64,000 nucleotides of DNA from Psychrosphaera haliotis. GTDB lineage: Bacteria; Pseudomonadota; Gammaproteobacteria; Enterobacterales; Alteromonadaceae. Location: positions 496,001 through 560,000 of the forward strand of contig NZ_WOCD01000003.1 of the NCBI RefSeq assembly GCF_009728465.1. Direction: 5' to 3'. The translations under genes and the position numbers were made by a program. Positions 49,294 to 58,977 of this stretch are shown here, one piece after another. Below the pieces are notes generated by a model. The model was given only the letters and a program-made list of their open reading frames with translations. It ran no database searches and had not been told where the DNA came from. The stretch's first letter is position 1. Each line of letters starts with the position of its first letter.

Positions 49294-50472
49294 TTGACCA
49301 TTACAACCAATCCATTATCGGACATAAGAACACAAATTTCACAACTGGATTCAGAGTTGTTAACTATATTGTCAAAACGACGTATGTTGGCTAAATCTGT
49401 AGCTGAGCAAAAAATAGAGAACAATAAGCCAATTCGAGATTTACAACGCGAAGAGCAGATGTTGGTAGATCTTATTAATCGTGGCAAAGATATGCAGTTA
49501 GACGCCTACTTTGTTAAACAGGTTTTTCAAACCATTATTGAAGACTCAGTTTTGCACCAACAAGCTCTACTTCAACAGCACCTAAACCTGCCTGCTGGCG
49601 AGAATGGTGTTAATCGTGTTGCTTACCTTGGTAGCCATGGCTCATATAGTAATTTGGCCTGTCATCGATACTTTTCTCGATTCCCGGGTCAACTAAAAGC
49701 AATGGGTTGCTCTAGCTTTTTAGAAATAATTGAAAAGGTCGAGCATAAACACGCAGATTACGGGATTTTGCCAATTGAGAATACGTCATCCGGTAGTATT
49801 AATGACGTATACGACCTGCTGCAACACACTGACTTGTCCATTGTTGGCGAAATTACACAGCCAATAAATCACTGTATGGTTAGTGCGGTTCCAACTAGTA
49901 TGGATAAAATCACAAAGCTATATGCACATCCTCAAGTTTATGCGCAGTGTAGCCATTTCCTAGCGCAGTTTGATGGTGTGGAAATAGAACATTGCGAGGC
50001 ATCATCGGCTGCGTTTGAAGCAATTCAAAATGATACAACAGGTACTGTAGCTGCATTAGGTAGTGGTGAAGGAGCTAGATTATATGGCCTTAATATCATT
50101 GCCGAGGCGCTGGCCAACCAAAAGAAAAACTATAGCCGTTTTATAGTTTTAGCCAATCAAGCAATTTCAGTGGCGCCTCAAGTTCCTGCTAAATCCACTT
50201 GGATAATGTCAACAGAACAAAAGCCTGGGGCACTGGTTGATGCGTTATTAATATTAAAGTCTCACAACGTGAATATGTGTAAGTTAGAATCAAGGCCAAT
50301 CACAGGTAACCCGTGGGAAGAAATGTTTTATGTTGATGTTGAAGGTAATATTAGAGACAACAACCTAGAGAATGCGATTGAAGAGCTAAGAGCGTCTACC
50401 CGCTTTTTGAAAGTACTTGGCTGCTATCCTACGGAAGATGTCCCACCCGCTAAACTGACTTTAGAGTCTTAG
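49294..50472 (+). CDS. pheA: Chorismate mutase / prephenate dehydratase (P-protein)
   Basis: A 392-residue bifunctional enzyme with a TTG start. The chorismate mutase domain (~5-85) has SQLDSELLTILSKRRMLAKS. The prephenate dehydratase domain (~105-285) has VAYLGSHGSYSNLA and LPIENTSSGSINDVYDLL. The ACT regulatory domain (~298-375) has CKLESRPITGNPWEEMFYVD, the phenylalanine-binding ESRP motif. It makes phenylpyruvate from chorismate, downstream of aroC. The start is four bases after the acylase stop, so translational coupling is likely; no leader-peptide attenuator is seen in front of it. Confidence 0.97.
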   Translation: MTITTNPLSDIRTQISQLDSELLTILSKRRMLAKSVAEQKIENNKPIRDLQREEQMLVDLINRGKDMQLDAYFVKQVFQTIIEDSVLHQQALLQQHLNLPAGENGVNRVAYLGSHGSYSNLACHRYFSRFPGQLKAMGCSSFLEIIEKVEHKHADYGILPIENTSSGSINDVYDLLQHTDLSIVGEITQPINHCMVSAVPTSMDKITKLYAHPQVYAQCSHFLAQFDGVEIEHCEASSAAFEAIQNDTTGTVAALGSGEGARLYGLNIIAEALANQKKNYSRFIVLANQAISVAPQVPAKSTWIMSTEQKPGALVDALLILKSHNVNMCKLESRPITGNPWEEMFYVDVEGNIRDNNLENAIEELRASTRFLKVLGCYPTEDVPPAKLTLES

Positions 50473-50512
50473 TAATTTATTTAACGCTTTGCTTTTAAGC
50501 AGTAGTATTACA

Positions 50513-50536
50513 ATTAGCATTAGCATTAGCATTAGC
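50513..50536. repeat. (ATTAGC)4 hexanucleotide repeat
   Basis: Four perfect ATTAGC units lie between the pheA stop and the following terminator. It is the second hexanucleotide microsatellite of the window and also intergenic. Confidence 0.95.
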
Positions 50537-50565
50537 AAAAAGGTAACCATTTAGGTTACCTTTTT
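50537..50565. terminator. Bidirectional terminator after pheA
   Basis: AGGTAACC (50541-50548) and GGTTACCT (50554-50561) pair around ATTTA, with an A-run before and a T5 run after. It ends pheA and also the small gene on the opposite strand. Confidence 0.88.
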
Positions 50566-50566
50566 C

Positions 50567-50773
50567 TTATCCACACTCGTCTATGTAACGAATGGGAGAA
50601 GATGTATCCTCACCCAAGCTCTGTTTTATAAACTCTATGTGCTCATGCACTTCTGTTAAAGATTTATGCAAACTTTCAACATTAGCACCTTGGGTATTAT
50701 TCATACCAATATTATTCTCTAGCGCTTCAGTAGCTTGTCTTAACTTGTCCAATGACTCTTTAATTTGAGACAT
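50567..50773 (-). CDS. Small coiled-coil-like protein, unknown function
   Basis: A 68-residue acidic protein with heptad-like spacing (MSQIKESLDKLRQATEALEN, ESLHKSLTEVHEHIEFIKQS) and an ending ECG. An AGGAAG ribosome site lies six bases before the ATG. It shares the terminator at 50537-50565. No family is recognised; the clear ribosome site and terminator make it a plausible real gene. Confidence 0.6.
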   Translation of the reverse strand: MSQIKESLDKLRQATEALENNIGMNNTQGANVESLHKSLTEVHEHIEFIKQSLGEDTSSPIRYIDECG

Positions 50774-50859
50774 GACACTTCCTAGTTTGAGTTGTATCCA
50801 ACAAAAGTTTGCCCTAATAGCAGCCTGTGTTCAATATATTAAAATGTAATAAAAAATGT

Positions 50860-51587
50860 CTATTCGTCATTTTTGTTATATGGCTGGCGTTTGCAAAACG
50901 GCGTAAAGTCTTCCAAGCGCTTTTGTATATCCTTAACAATCTGAGCTTTACGCGTCTTCTTTTCTGGATGGTGAAGAATATCTTTATAATCGTTGATATC
51001 TACCATTTCCATATTAACTTTTATTTTTTTAAACAATTTAGGTAACGTCTGACCTGGTATTTGTACATGATGCATACCACCGCTGTAAATAAATAATACC
51101 TTTCCATCATCTAACTCTTCTATGATGTCTGCCACGCCAGTTCGCACTGTCATCGGATTACCATGTTTGTCATTACCGTCGTGACGACGCATTCTTCCCT
51201 CTGGTAAAATAGCGACAATGGCGTCATCATTTACGCTCTTTAAGAAGTTGTCCCACGATTCATCTCTTTTACGACTGATTGGCACAAACCCAGGAACCAG
51301 CGCATTAAAAACTTACCAACCACTGGTCTGCTAGCAGTGATATCCGCGATTGGAATTAGCAAGTGTCTTGCTATTTTCCACAAAAAACGGAACGGCGCCA
51401 ACCGCACAAACAGTGCCTCAAATAAACTTGTATGATTCAGTAAGACAATAAGCTTAACGTCATCTAATGCTTCAAACTTCTTTTTACTAAGCCATTTAAT
51501 TTCAAATCGATAAAACAAAAAGCTAATGGCTTTTACAGTCGACATTACCGTAAAGCTAAAGCATTGTGCAAAGCGGTTTGCTCGCAT
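50860..51587 (-). pseudogene. 1-acyl-sn-glycerol-3-phosphate acyltransferase family protein, frameshifted
   Basis: Two overlapping frames form one PlsC-type protein of about 240 residues. The first (51587-51240) has the NHTSLFE motif (NHx4E) and membrane-associated helices. The second (from ~51300 to 50860) continues LVPGFVPISRKRDESWDNFL and IVAILPEGRMRR, the conserved second acyltransferase block. Inserting one G near 51300 joins them as KFLMRLVPGFVPIS. It probably acylates lysophospholipids. It lies 13 bp downstream of another acyltransferase on the same strand, so they form an operon. Confidence 0.85.
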
Positions 51588-51600
51588 TTTTGACCCTTTT

Positions 51601-53370
51601 TTAATGTTCTTTTTTATAAGCTAAGTAACCATCTAGTCCATTAGAAAGGTATTGCTTGAGTGATTTATTCGGTGCAGATGGTAAATGAACACTCAGTAAC
51701 ATTCCTGGAGTATCATTAAAACTTCTGTCAATACCAATGCAGTAATATCGAGCGCCGAGCTTCTGGTATTGTTTCATGAGGACGGGGATGTCCTTACCGT
51801 CAAGTTCTGTACCGCAAACGAGGGCGGATAATACACCATTATGCTCTCGATGTTTAGAGGTAAAGTCTTCCAACTCAGGGTTGTTCGGCACATTAAAGGG
51901 GTAATTTGCCTCAACTTCCCCAGACGGCTCTGTAAGTATTCTATTCATGTATTCAACACTGTTTGATGAATAAAGTTTACTAATTGAAACCGTGCCATAT
52001 AACCTTCTGTATTGTGGGTGCTTTACAACAAACTCTCCTATGCCTCGCCATAATAAATATAAACCATAAAAACTTTTCTGGTGCTCTGGCACGATAAAAG
52101 AGCGCCCCATTTCTAAACATGGCTCTTGTTGATTTATAAAGTTTGCCTTGAAGCTAAACATTTTACTGAGATAAAGGTTTTCTAGATTTCCATCTTTTAA
52201 TAAAATATCAGTCTGCCCCATTCTGTATGCACCTATCAGATCCAAGGTTTGGTCTTGTATAATAAAAAGGTGAACATAGGTTGCATCAAAACTATCAGTG
52301 TCCATTGCGTTGCCCGAACCTTCATTGTGAAGTCGAAACACTCGTTCACGCTCTCTTGCAATTTCTAAAACAATATTACTAATTTGATGTTGGTAACCGT
52401 AATAAACTGTAAACCCTTTATAGCTGGCTAGTTTTTGTTCCTTGGGTAACTGCAGCAGTTCTTCCGAAATCTTGGATTTACCAATCGACTCAGCTAATGG
52501 AAGCATTTTTGTCGTTTTGTCTGCGGGCCATGAGTATTGATATTTGGGGTCTAAAGCATAAACCTGAGCTCGTAAATAGTCATTCATTGCACCAACATCT
52601 TTAAGCGAAGATAAAATCTCTGGTGTCAGTACCCTCCCTACCTTCATATTTATTGTCGAGCCCCTTCTGTTCATCATCTCCCTGAACAGCATCACTAATT
52701 TTAGCTTTGACCAAATTCTCGCTAACAATAAAAATTGTGAGCTGTTTGTGCCTTCAAAAAAAACAGGGACAACCTTCGCTTCGCAGGAACGCGCTAAATG
52801 AGCAGCTACGCGATTCCAATCTCCATCGCAGACCCGTTTTTTACTTGATTCAAACTCTGACACCTTGCCACTTGGAAAAAGAATCAGCACCCCATCACTA
52901 TTTAAATGCCGACGGCAATCTTTAAGTGCTTTCATATTTGTAGGTTCTTTGGGTTTTAATGGGTCGATAAATATAAAAAGGCTTTGTAGCTCCCGAAACA
53001 TAGCTAACGCCTTATTGGCAAGAACCTTAACATCACCTCTAATCTTCATAACTTCCGAGGCCAACGCAATGCCTTCTATGCAGCCAAATGGATGATTAGC
53101 AACAATAATGACAGGACCAATTTTGGGTAGATTAGCTTGTAGATTATCAACTCCCACAACTGGCGTTTTAAACTCAGAAATCAGAGTGTCGGCAAATTCT
53201 TTGTAAGGTAAGCCCTTAAAGTCGCTGTTATCATATATAGTTTGGAGCTTATCCAATCCCATCAGCTTGTCTCCAACCGACAATATATACTTGTACAAAA
53301 AGTGCTTAGACAAGTTAGGATAAAGTGAATGTAAGCTAATGTTTGACGGTTCAAATTGATTACTGTTCAT
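51601..53370 (-). CDS. Lysophospholipid acyltransferase / GNAT-like fusion protein
   Basis: A 589-residue protein. The N-terminal PlsC-type acyltransferase (~70-290) has VIVANHPFGCIEGIALASEV and LFPSGKVSEFESSK, using the NHPxG variant of the acyltransferase motif. The C-terminal half (~310-560) resembles the GNAT-like acyltransferase/hemolysin family (RERERVFRLHNEGSGN, YLSKMFSFKAN, CLEMGRSFIVPEHQKSFYGL). This fusion is associated with membrane lipid modification, possibly ornithine-type or acyl-amino-acid lipids. It is followed by the frameshifted PlsC-type gene and is divergent from the sigma-factor gene. Confidence 0.85.
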   Translation of the reverse strand: MNSNQFEPSNISLHSLYPNLSKHFLYKYILSVGDKLMGLDKLQTIYDNSDFKGLPYKEFADTLISEFKTPVVGVDNLQANLPKIGPVIIVANHPFGCIEGIALASEVMKIRGDVKVLANKALAMFRELQSLFIFIDPLKPKEPTNMKALKDCRRHLNSDGVLILFPSGKVSEFESSKKRVCDGDWNRVAAHLARSCEAKVVPVFFEGTNSSQFLLLARIWSKLKLVMLFREMMNRRGSTINMKVGRVLTPEILSSLKDVGAMNDYLRAQVYALDPKYQYSWPADKTTKMLPLAESIGKSKISEELLQLPKEQKLASYKGFTVYYGYQHQISNIVLEIARERERVFRLHNEGSGNAMDTDSFDATYVHLFIIQDQTLDLIGAYRMGQTDILLKDGNLENLYLSKMFSFKANFINQQEPCLEMGRSFIVPEHQKSFYGLYLLWRGIGEFVVKHPQYRRLYGTVSISKLYSSNSVEYMNRILTEPSGEVEANYPFNVPNNPELEDFTSKHREHNGVLSALVCGTELDGKDIPVLMKQYQKLGARYYCIGIDRSFNDTPGMLLSVHLPSAPNKSLKQYLSNGLDGYLAYKKEH

Positions 53371-53479
53371 AACGACTGTTTGGTTACTTTTAATTGCCTG
53401 AAGAGGTTTATTTTTAAATTAAACCACTTCATTACAGCTAAAGGGAAATTTTTTTTAGCACAACAAGGTCTATTGCTAC

Positions 53480-53995
53480 ATGAAAACAAAATACCTTACT
53501 TATGAAACGCTCGTTAGGGCCTATAGCAAAGATCTGTATAGATACGCCTATTGGCTCTGCAGAGACGCTAATGTCGTTGATGACATTGTTCAAGAAACCT
53601 TCTTGCGCGCATGGCGTTCGCTTGAGTCATTAAAAGACAATAATGCTGCTAAATCTTGGTTAATCACTATTTTGCGAAGGGAAAATGCACGTCGATTTGA
53701 GCGAAAGCAATTAGACCTAGTGGATATAGATGATTATGAAGTTTCAGACTTAACGAGTACCAGTACTGAACAAGAAATGGAAAATCACTTATTACAAAGA
53801 CAGATATTTAAATTGAGTGAAGAATATAGAGAGCCTTTGATTCTGCAGGTTATTGGAGGATTTTCTGGTGAAGAAATCGCCAGTATCCTTGAGCTCAATA
53901 AAAATACAGTGATGACTCGACTATTCCGTGCACGAAACCAATTAAAAGAAATTCTTGATACTAATTCAATGCAAAAAGGGGCTCAAAATGGATGA
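53480..53995 (+). CDS. ECF-type RNA polymerase sigma factor
   Basis: A 171-residue sigma-70 family protein. Region 2 (~10-75) has DLYRYAYWLCRDANVVDDIVQETFLRAWRS (read as overlapping parts), and region 4 (~110-160) has LSEEYREPLILQVIGGFSGE and SILELNKNTVMTRLFRARNQ. There is no sigma region 1 or 3, as expected for group 4 sigma factors. It overlaps the start of the DUF3379 gene by 8 bases, the usual arrangement with an anti-sigma partner. The signal is unknown. Confidence 0.9.
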   Translation: MKTKYLTYETLVRAYSKDLYRYAYWLCRDANVVDDIVQETFLRAWRSLESLKDNNAAKSWLITILRRENARRFERKQLDLVDIDDYEVSDLTSTSTEQEMENHLLQRQIFKLSEEYREPLILQVIGGFSGEEIASILELNKNTVMTRLFRARNQLKEILDTNSMQKGAQNG

Positions 53996-54698
53996 TTTAA
54001 CTTTCCGAAGACGTATTTATGCTGATCCTCAAGATTCAGGCAGTGATATTAAAAGCGCTTGCTCAGCAGACTCTAAAAAAGCCAAATTCAAAGCCGACAT
54101 GATGGATTTTGACGACAAGCTAAAAAATGCACTAATGATTGATGTACCAGAAAACTACGCAGATAGAGTACTACTCAATAAACATTTAAATAGCAAAAAT
54201 AATAAGTCGAAAATAAACACCGTACGATGGGCCGTTGCCGCTTCTATTATATTTGCAGTTGGTATTAGTACTAGTATTTTGTACCCATTAAAAAACACTA
54301 CAATGTTGATAAGCCATGCGATCTCTCACATGGAGTCGGAGCTTGATCATATTCCAACAAATAGTAACTACACATTAGAGCAAGTAAATGCAAAGCTTGC
54401 TGAGTTTGGAGGTACGCTGGTAGATAATATCGCTGCAATCAAGTTTGTTAGTTTTTGTCGATTTGAAGGAACACGTAGCCTACACATTGTTATGTCTGAC
54501 AAAGGTGAAGATGTCACTGTATTTATAGTACCGAAAGATAGCGGCTTGTCTTCTCAATCAACAGTAAGTCAAAATCGTTATGTGGGAACGAGCTTGTCAA
54601 ATAAGTTTGCCGACATGGTTGTAATTACCGAGGAAAAGTCATCAGCGGAAGACTGGAAAAAACGGATTTCTAGCAAAATTAATTGGCAAAAAGCTTAA
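53988..54698 (+). CDS. DUF3379 family protein, probable anti-sigma partner
   Basis: A 236-residue protein. The N-terminal soluble part is MDDLTFRRRIYADPQDSG and similar cytoplasmic sequence to ~75, one membrane helix follows (~80-100, AVAASIIFAVGISTSILYPL), then a periplasmic domain. DUF3379 proteins usually lie after ECF sigma genes and probably bind the sigma factor. The ATG at 53988 has AAGGGG upstream and overlaps the sigma stop; a longer frame starts at 53955 without a ribosome site. No CxxC zinc motif typical of ZAS anti-sigma factors is seen in the N-terminal part. Confidence 0.82.
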   Translation: MDDLTFRRRIYADPQDSGSDIKSACSADSKKAKFKADMMDFDDKLKNALMIDVPENYADRVLLNKHLNSKNNKSKINTVRWAVAASIIFAVGISTSILYPLKNTTMLISHAISHMESELDHIPTNSNYTLEQVNAKLAEFGGTLVDNIAAIKFVSFCRFEGTRSLHIVMSDKGEDVTVFIVPKDSGLSSQSTVSQNRYVGTSLSNKFADMVVITEEKSSAEDWKKRISSKINWQKA

Positions 54699-54823
54699 TC
54701 GGCGGTTTGGTAAGGTGAGTAGGCGTTCAAACAAGTCGTACCTCCTATTCAAGATAGAATTTTCTGGCTATGATACAGCTTCAAGTTAGATATAATTACT
54801 ATTGAGTAATAAGGAGTATAAAT

Positions 54824-55281
54824 ATGGATAGTTTTGATCGCCACATTCTTTCTTTACTGCAAGAAGACGGTTCTCTCTCATTGGCCGAGATCTCTGAGCA
54901 AATCGGTTTAAGTCAAACCCCATGCTGGAGACGTATCCAACAGCTTGAAAATAATGGTGTAATTAGGAAAAGAGTTGCCTTATTAGATTCAGAAAAGCTC
55001 AATGTTGGCTTAACGGTCTTTGTTAGTCTCAAAACAAACCAACACACTCCTGAGTGGGCAGAGTCTGTCAAAGTGTTCGCCAATAGCTCGCCAGAAATTG
55101 TAGAGTTTTATCGGTTAAGTGGCGAAACTGATTACTTGATGAAAGTGTTAGTACCAGACATGAAAGCCTACGATGATTTTATCAAAAGCTAATTAGACAA
55201 GCTGGTTTCAGCGATGTTAGTTCCAGCTTTGCGATGGAGCAAATGAAATATTCTACGGAAATCCCATTAACTTATAGTTAA
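54824..55281 (+). pseudogene. Lrp/AsnC family regulator, one frameshift near the C terminus
   Basis: A winged-helix Lrp/AsnC regulator of about 152 residues. The visible frame encodes 122 residues (HTH IDRHILSLLQEDGSLSLAEI-like start and SQTPCWRRIQQLENNGVIRK) and stops at 55192. Adding one A to the A4 run at 55184-55187 continues YDDFIKKLIRQAGFSDVSSS to a stop at 55281, the normal end of the RAM (AsnC_trans_reg) domain. It probably regulates amino-acid metabolism, perhaps the class V aminotransferase gene next to it. Confidence 0.85.
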
Positions 55282-55429
55282 TAGGTCCATAACCGGAAGA
55301 AATATTTACCCCCTGACAAGCTCATTAAGAAAAATATTCTAATGGGCTTTTGTTTATTTGTTAAATAGAAAAAAGATTTCAATAATTTCCAACATAATAG
55401 CTTACAGAATATAACCACCTGGAGCCTTC

Positions 55430-56914
55430 ATGTTAGAGGAATATTTTTCTACCTATAGAGATAAAACTATAGGTTTGAATCTAAAAAGCCAACTCAACGC
55501 ACATAATTTACTCTACACTGACTGGACTGCAAGTGGCCGCCTTTATAGGCCAATCGAACATTACATTTCAGAACAAATTGGTCCTTATGTTGCCAACCCT
55601 CACACTGAGAACACTGAAACTGGCCGTGTAATTACAGCAGCCTATAAACAGGCTAGAGCAACCATTAAACAACACGTGAACGCCGATGAAAATGACGTAC
55701 TAATATGTACAGGAGCCGGTGCGACATCCGCCATTATCAAACTACAACGGCTCATGGGTTTAAAACAAAAGAATATATACTCTAATTCTACGTCGCTTTT
55801 CGAAAGGTTTACCCATTTTGTTAACAAAAACAAAACAAACTTAAAGCCTGTTGTTTTTGTTACACATATGGAACACCACTCGAATCAAACGAGTTGGAAT
55901 ACATTAGACATTACTGTTGAAGTTCTAGAGCGAGCACCTGATGGTCAACCATGTATTAAAGACTTGGAAAATAAATTAAACCAATATTCACAAAGTCCAT
56001 TAAAAATTGGCGCATTTACAGGCTGTAGTAATGTAACTGGTATAAAAACAAACGTTGGCCTGTTAGCTAAAACTATGCATAAACATGGCGGAGTATGTTT
56101 TGTAGATTACGCCTGTTCCGCACCTTACGTAGACATCAATATGCACCCGGAAGATCCAGAAGAGCAATTGGATGGCATTTACTTTTCTCCTCATAAGTTT
56201 CTTGGTGGGCCTGGGTCTTGCGGAATACTCGTTTTTAAAAGCTCTGTACGCTCGGCATAATATTGCACCTGATAAACCCGGTGGTGGCACTGTTTGTGGA
56301 CAAACCCGTGGGCGAACAAGCATTTTATGAAGACATTGAAAAAAGAGAAGATGGTGGAACACCCGGCTTTTTGCAAACAATAAAAGCAGCGCAAGCAATA
56401 AAGTTAAAGGATGAAATGGGCGTTAGTAATATTGAGAAAAGAGAAACACACTTGAGGAAAATTTTGATGGCGGTATCAGCGATATCCCAGGCGTTAATAT
56501 ACTCGAGCCAAATATTAAAAATCGTCTTTGCATTGTCTCTTTTTATGTAACTAATCTGCACCACAACCTAATTGTTAGGTTGCTTGATAATAAGTTTGGT
56601 ATCCAAGCTCGTGGCGGTTGCAGTTGTGCGGGAACTTATGGACATATTCTATTAAACGTAGATAAGCAGCAGTCGCAACAAATTGTCAATGAAGTGAACA
56701 ATGGCAATTTATCACGCAAACCTGGCTGGGTTCGCATATCGTTGCACCAACTAATACAGATGCTGAGGCGCGCTTTGTTGTTAGCAGTCTTAAACGCGTT
56801 GTTGAAAATGCAAATGAATGGCAAAACGAATATAGATTTGATGAGCGTTTAGGTGACTACCTACTCATTGATGATTCAAAATATGATTCAACAATTTTAA
56901 GCCAAGCGTCATAA
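55430..56914 (+). pseudogene. Class V aminotransferase family protein (PLP), at least four frameshifts
   Basis: A PLP-dependent aminotransferase V fold protein of about 495 residues, spread over at least four frames. Recognisable blocks are RVITAAYKQARATIKQHVNA, GAGATSAIIKLQRLMG, CFVDYACSAPYVDI, the PLP lysine in SPHKFLGGPGS, IEKREDGGTPGFLQ and GIQARGGCSCAGTYGHILL, ending with YLLIDDSKYDSTILSQAS. Frame breaks fall near 56237-56240, 56293-56295, 56452-56454 and 56747-56748, three of them at short homopolymers. Family members include SufS-like desulfurases and transaminases; the reaction is not certain. It is probably linked to the Lrp regulator upstream. Confidence 0.85.
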
Positions 56915-56984
56915 TCGTATAACTATCAAAAATAGAACTTTTCATTGTCTATGTTATTTCTGACGAGTCATTTTCAATAATAAA

Positions 56985-57012
56985 AAAGAGAGCATATGCT
57001 CTCTTTTTTTGT
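56985..57012. terminator. Bidirectional terminator
   Basis: A perfect palindrome, AAAAAAGAGAGCAT with ATGCTCTCTTTTTT, with a T-run on both strands. It separates the convergent aminotransferase and fklB genes. Confidence 0.92.
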
Positions 57013-57032
57013 TCCGCAGTGATTAAACTGAA

Positions 57033-57649
57033 TTAAGCTACGATTTCTAATAGCTCAACATCAAAGACTAGTGTTTGGTAAGGACCAATCGCACCACCAG
57101 CACCTTGTTCACCGTATGCTAATTCATAAGGGATCGCTAAACGCCATTTTGAACCAACCGTCATCATTTGTAATGCTTCAGTCCAACCTTTGATAACGCC
57201 GCCTACAGGGAATCCACTGGCTCACCACGGTCATAAGAACTATCAAAAACAGTACCGTCAATTAATGTACCGTGATAATGAGTTTTAACTGTGCTTGCTG
57301 CCGTTGGCTTCTCACCAGAGCCTTCTGTGATTACTTCAAACTGTAAACCAGATTCAGTTACTGTAACGCCTTCACGTTGAGCATTTTCATCTAAGAATTT
57401 TTGACCTTCAGCTGACGCCGCTTTTGCTTGCTCAGCTTGAGCAGCTTGCATGCGCTCATTGATAACACCAAATGCTGCACGTAAGTCTTCAACTTCAACG
57501 GCGTACTCTTTACCTTCTAAAGAATCAATAACACCTTGTGCTACAGCAGTTGCGTCTAAACCTTCAAATGGGTTGCTTGCAACTTGGTCACCAATTTGAC
57601 GACCGATTCCATAACTTGCTTGTTGTTCTACTGATGTAAACTGAGACAT
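57033..57649 (-). pseudogene. fklB: FKBP-type peptidyl-prolyl isomerase FklB, one frameshift
   Basis: About 205 residues. MSQFTSVEQQASYGIGRQIG starts the N-terminal dimerisation domain, and the FKBP domain begins QREGVTVTESGLQFEVITEG and includes [14 protein letters not shown]. The reading frame then stops at 57203. Adding one T (an A on the + strand at 57211-57212) restores [20 protein letters not shown] and [20 protein letters not shown], ending at 57033. It catalyses cis-trans proline isomerisation in the cytoplasm. The ATG at 57649 gives the usual FklB start; 16 extra upstream codons are not conserved. Confidence 0.93.
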
Positions 57650-57724
57650 ATAACTCTCTTTTTTTTGCTGTAGTAAATAAAACCGGAATGTTAGCACAGT
57701 GGCACTAATTATAAAGTGGCCTAG

Positions 57725-58115
57725 CTATTCTTTGTCGAAACTATCTACAATTATCGCACCCATTGAGGCTGGCATAGTAATTAAAATTAAACGTTTAAAA
57801 GCCAAAAGAGGCTCATCTATGATTGGGAGTTTATTAAGAGAGAGAAGTACCAATGACACTACAAACGCAGCAAGCAGGTAGGCGATAACAATTCGGAAAA
57901 TGAACTGGGACTCGATATCTTATGTTGCCTTGAAAACACTGCCATACGTAAACAACCCTAAAAGCTGATAGATAAGATAAATACCAGTAACAGGTTAATC
58001 ATTGGCAGCGTATCCCCGAGGTTCCAAGCTCTTCTGAAAATGATATTGGAACCGCAAGTGCAAAGGCACCTATGGTGACTTGCCCGGCATCTTCTGCATT
58101 AAAACTTAACTGCAT
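57725..58115 (-). pseudogene. DUF2391-like integral membrane protein, multiple frameshifts
   Basis: Not a continuous frame. Starting at ATG 58115 with an AAGGAG ribosome site, it begins MQLSFNAEDAGQVTIGAFAL, then EEAWNLGDTLPMINLLLVFI, FLGLFTYGSVFQGNIRYRV, RIVIAYLLAAFVVSLVLLSL and MPASMGAIIVDSFDKE in successive frames, ending at 57725. About four small indels are needed (near 58030, 57960-57963, 57930 and 57897). The four hydrophobic stretches and the SEEAW and PASMGA motifs resemble DUF2391 membrane proteins. Family assignment is moderate; the gene itself is likely because the frames join smoothly. Confidence 0.6.
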
Positions 58116-58139
58116 AACACTCCTTGTTCAGTTGGGCGA

Positions 58140-58943
58140 CTAATCATCGCCTTCGAGTAAGTTGTAAAGAATTCTTCTTACATTATCTGATTCAAACGGC
58201 TTGTCGCAAAGGGCATTTACGCCAGCTTTTTCAATGTTTGCCAAATGAGTATCATTTGCCTCAGAGCTTACCATTAAAATTGGAATATGAGATTGACCGC
58301 TTTGAGTTCGAATAAAACGAGTTAATTCCTCGCCGTTTACTTCAGGCATGTTGTAATCTGTTACAACTAAATCAAACATTTCATGACCTAAAATTTCAAT
58401 TGCCTCAGAACCATCGGTTACTTGTGTAATTTTTTCAATACCTAAATTCGTCAAAACCCTACTGATAAAGTTCCTGGCCATTCGACTATCATCTACCACT
58501 AATACACGCACTGACTTGATATCAAAGAAAGACAGCTCCATTTCTTCTGTGCTAATTAGATCAATTGTTGTATTAAGTGCCGTGCCTAAATGCTCAGGGG
58601 TAAAAGGCTTAGGTAAAATAGCAACAACGCCTGACTGTCTAAATATTTCCAGTTGTTCTTTTTTATGCTCGCTTGATACCAACATAAATGGGATATCGGC
58701 AAATCGTTCATTACTTTTTAGTTGTTGCACTAATTCTAACGCAGTACCGTCTTCATAGTACATAGCACTGGTTATTAGGTCAGGTTCAGAATTAGCAACT
58801 TTATCTAACGCGGCTTGCACGCCATCAGCAAAGTCTACATGCGTAATTTCTTCTTTCGCCAATTCCTTCGCAATAATTTTTTGTTGTGTTCTTGATGGTT
58901 CTACTACCAGTATTGATAAATCACTTGGTGATAAGTTGGACAT
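58140..58943 (-). CDS. Tandem response-regulator receiver protein (REC-REC)
   Basis: A 267-residue protein of two receiver domains with no output domain. The first (~8-125) has ILVVEPSRTQQKIIAKEL but, at the expected phospho-acceptor position, ITSAMYYEDG has Ala where Asp is usual, so it may be a pseudo-receiver. The second (~143-262) is complete: VLVVDDSRMARNFISRVLTN, LVVTDYNMPEVNG (Asp) and a conserved Lys (CDKPF). It could act as a phosphate sink or scaffold. It is divergent-side neighbour to the partner-switching genes, with yciH in between. Confidence 0.88.
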   Translation of the reverse strand: MSNLSPSDLSILVVEPSRTQQKIIAKELAKEEITHVDFADGVQAALDKVANSEPDLITSAMYYEDGTALELVQQLKSNERFADIPFMLVSSEHKKEQLEIFRQSGVVAILPKPFTPEHLGTALNTTIDLISTEEMELSFFDIKSVRVLVVDDSRMARNFISRVLTNLGIEKITQVTDGSEAIEILGHEMFDLVVTDYNMPEVNGEELTRFIRTQSGQSHIPILMVSSEANDTHLANIEKAGVNALCDKPFESDNVRRILYNLLEGDD

Positions 58944-58977
58944 AAATTGTTCTCTTTTTATAAGAATATATAAAACC

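Noticed and set aside
57699-57881. Short forward frame next to fklB
   Set aside because: The reverse strand here encodes the conserved end of the DUF2391-like protein (PASMGA), which explains the open frame.
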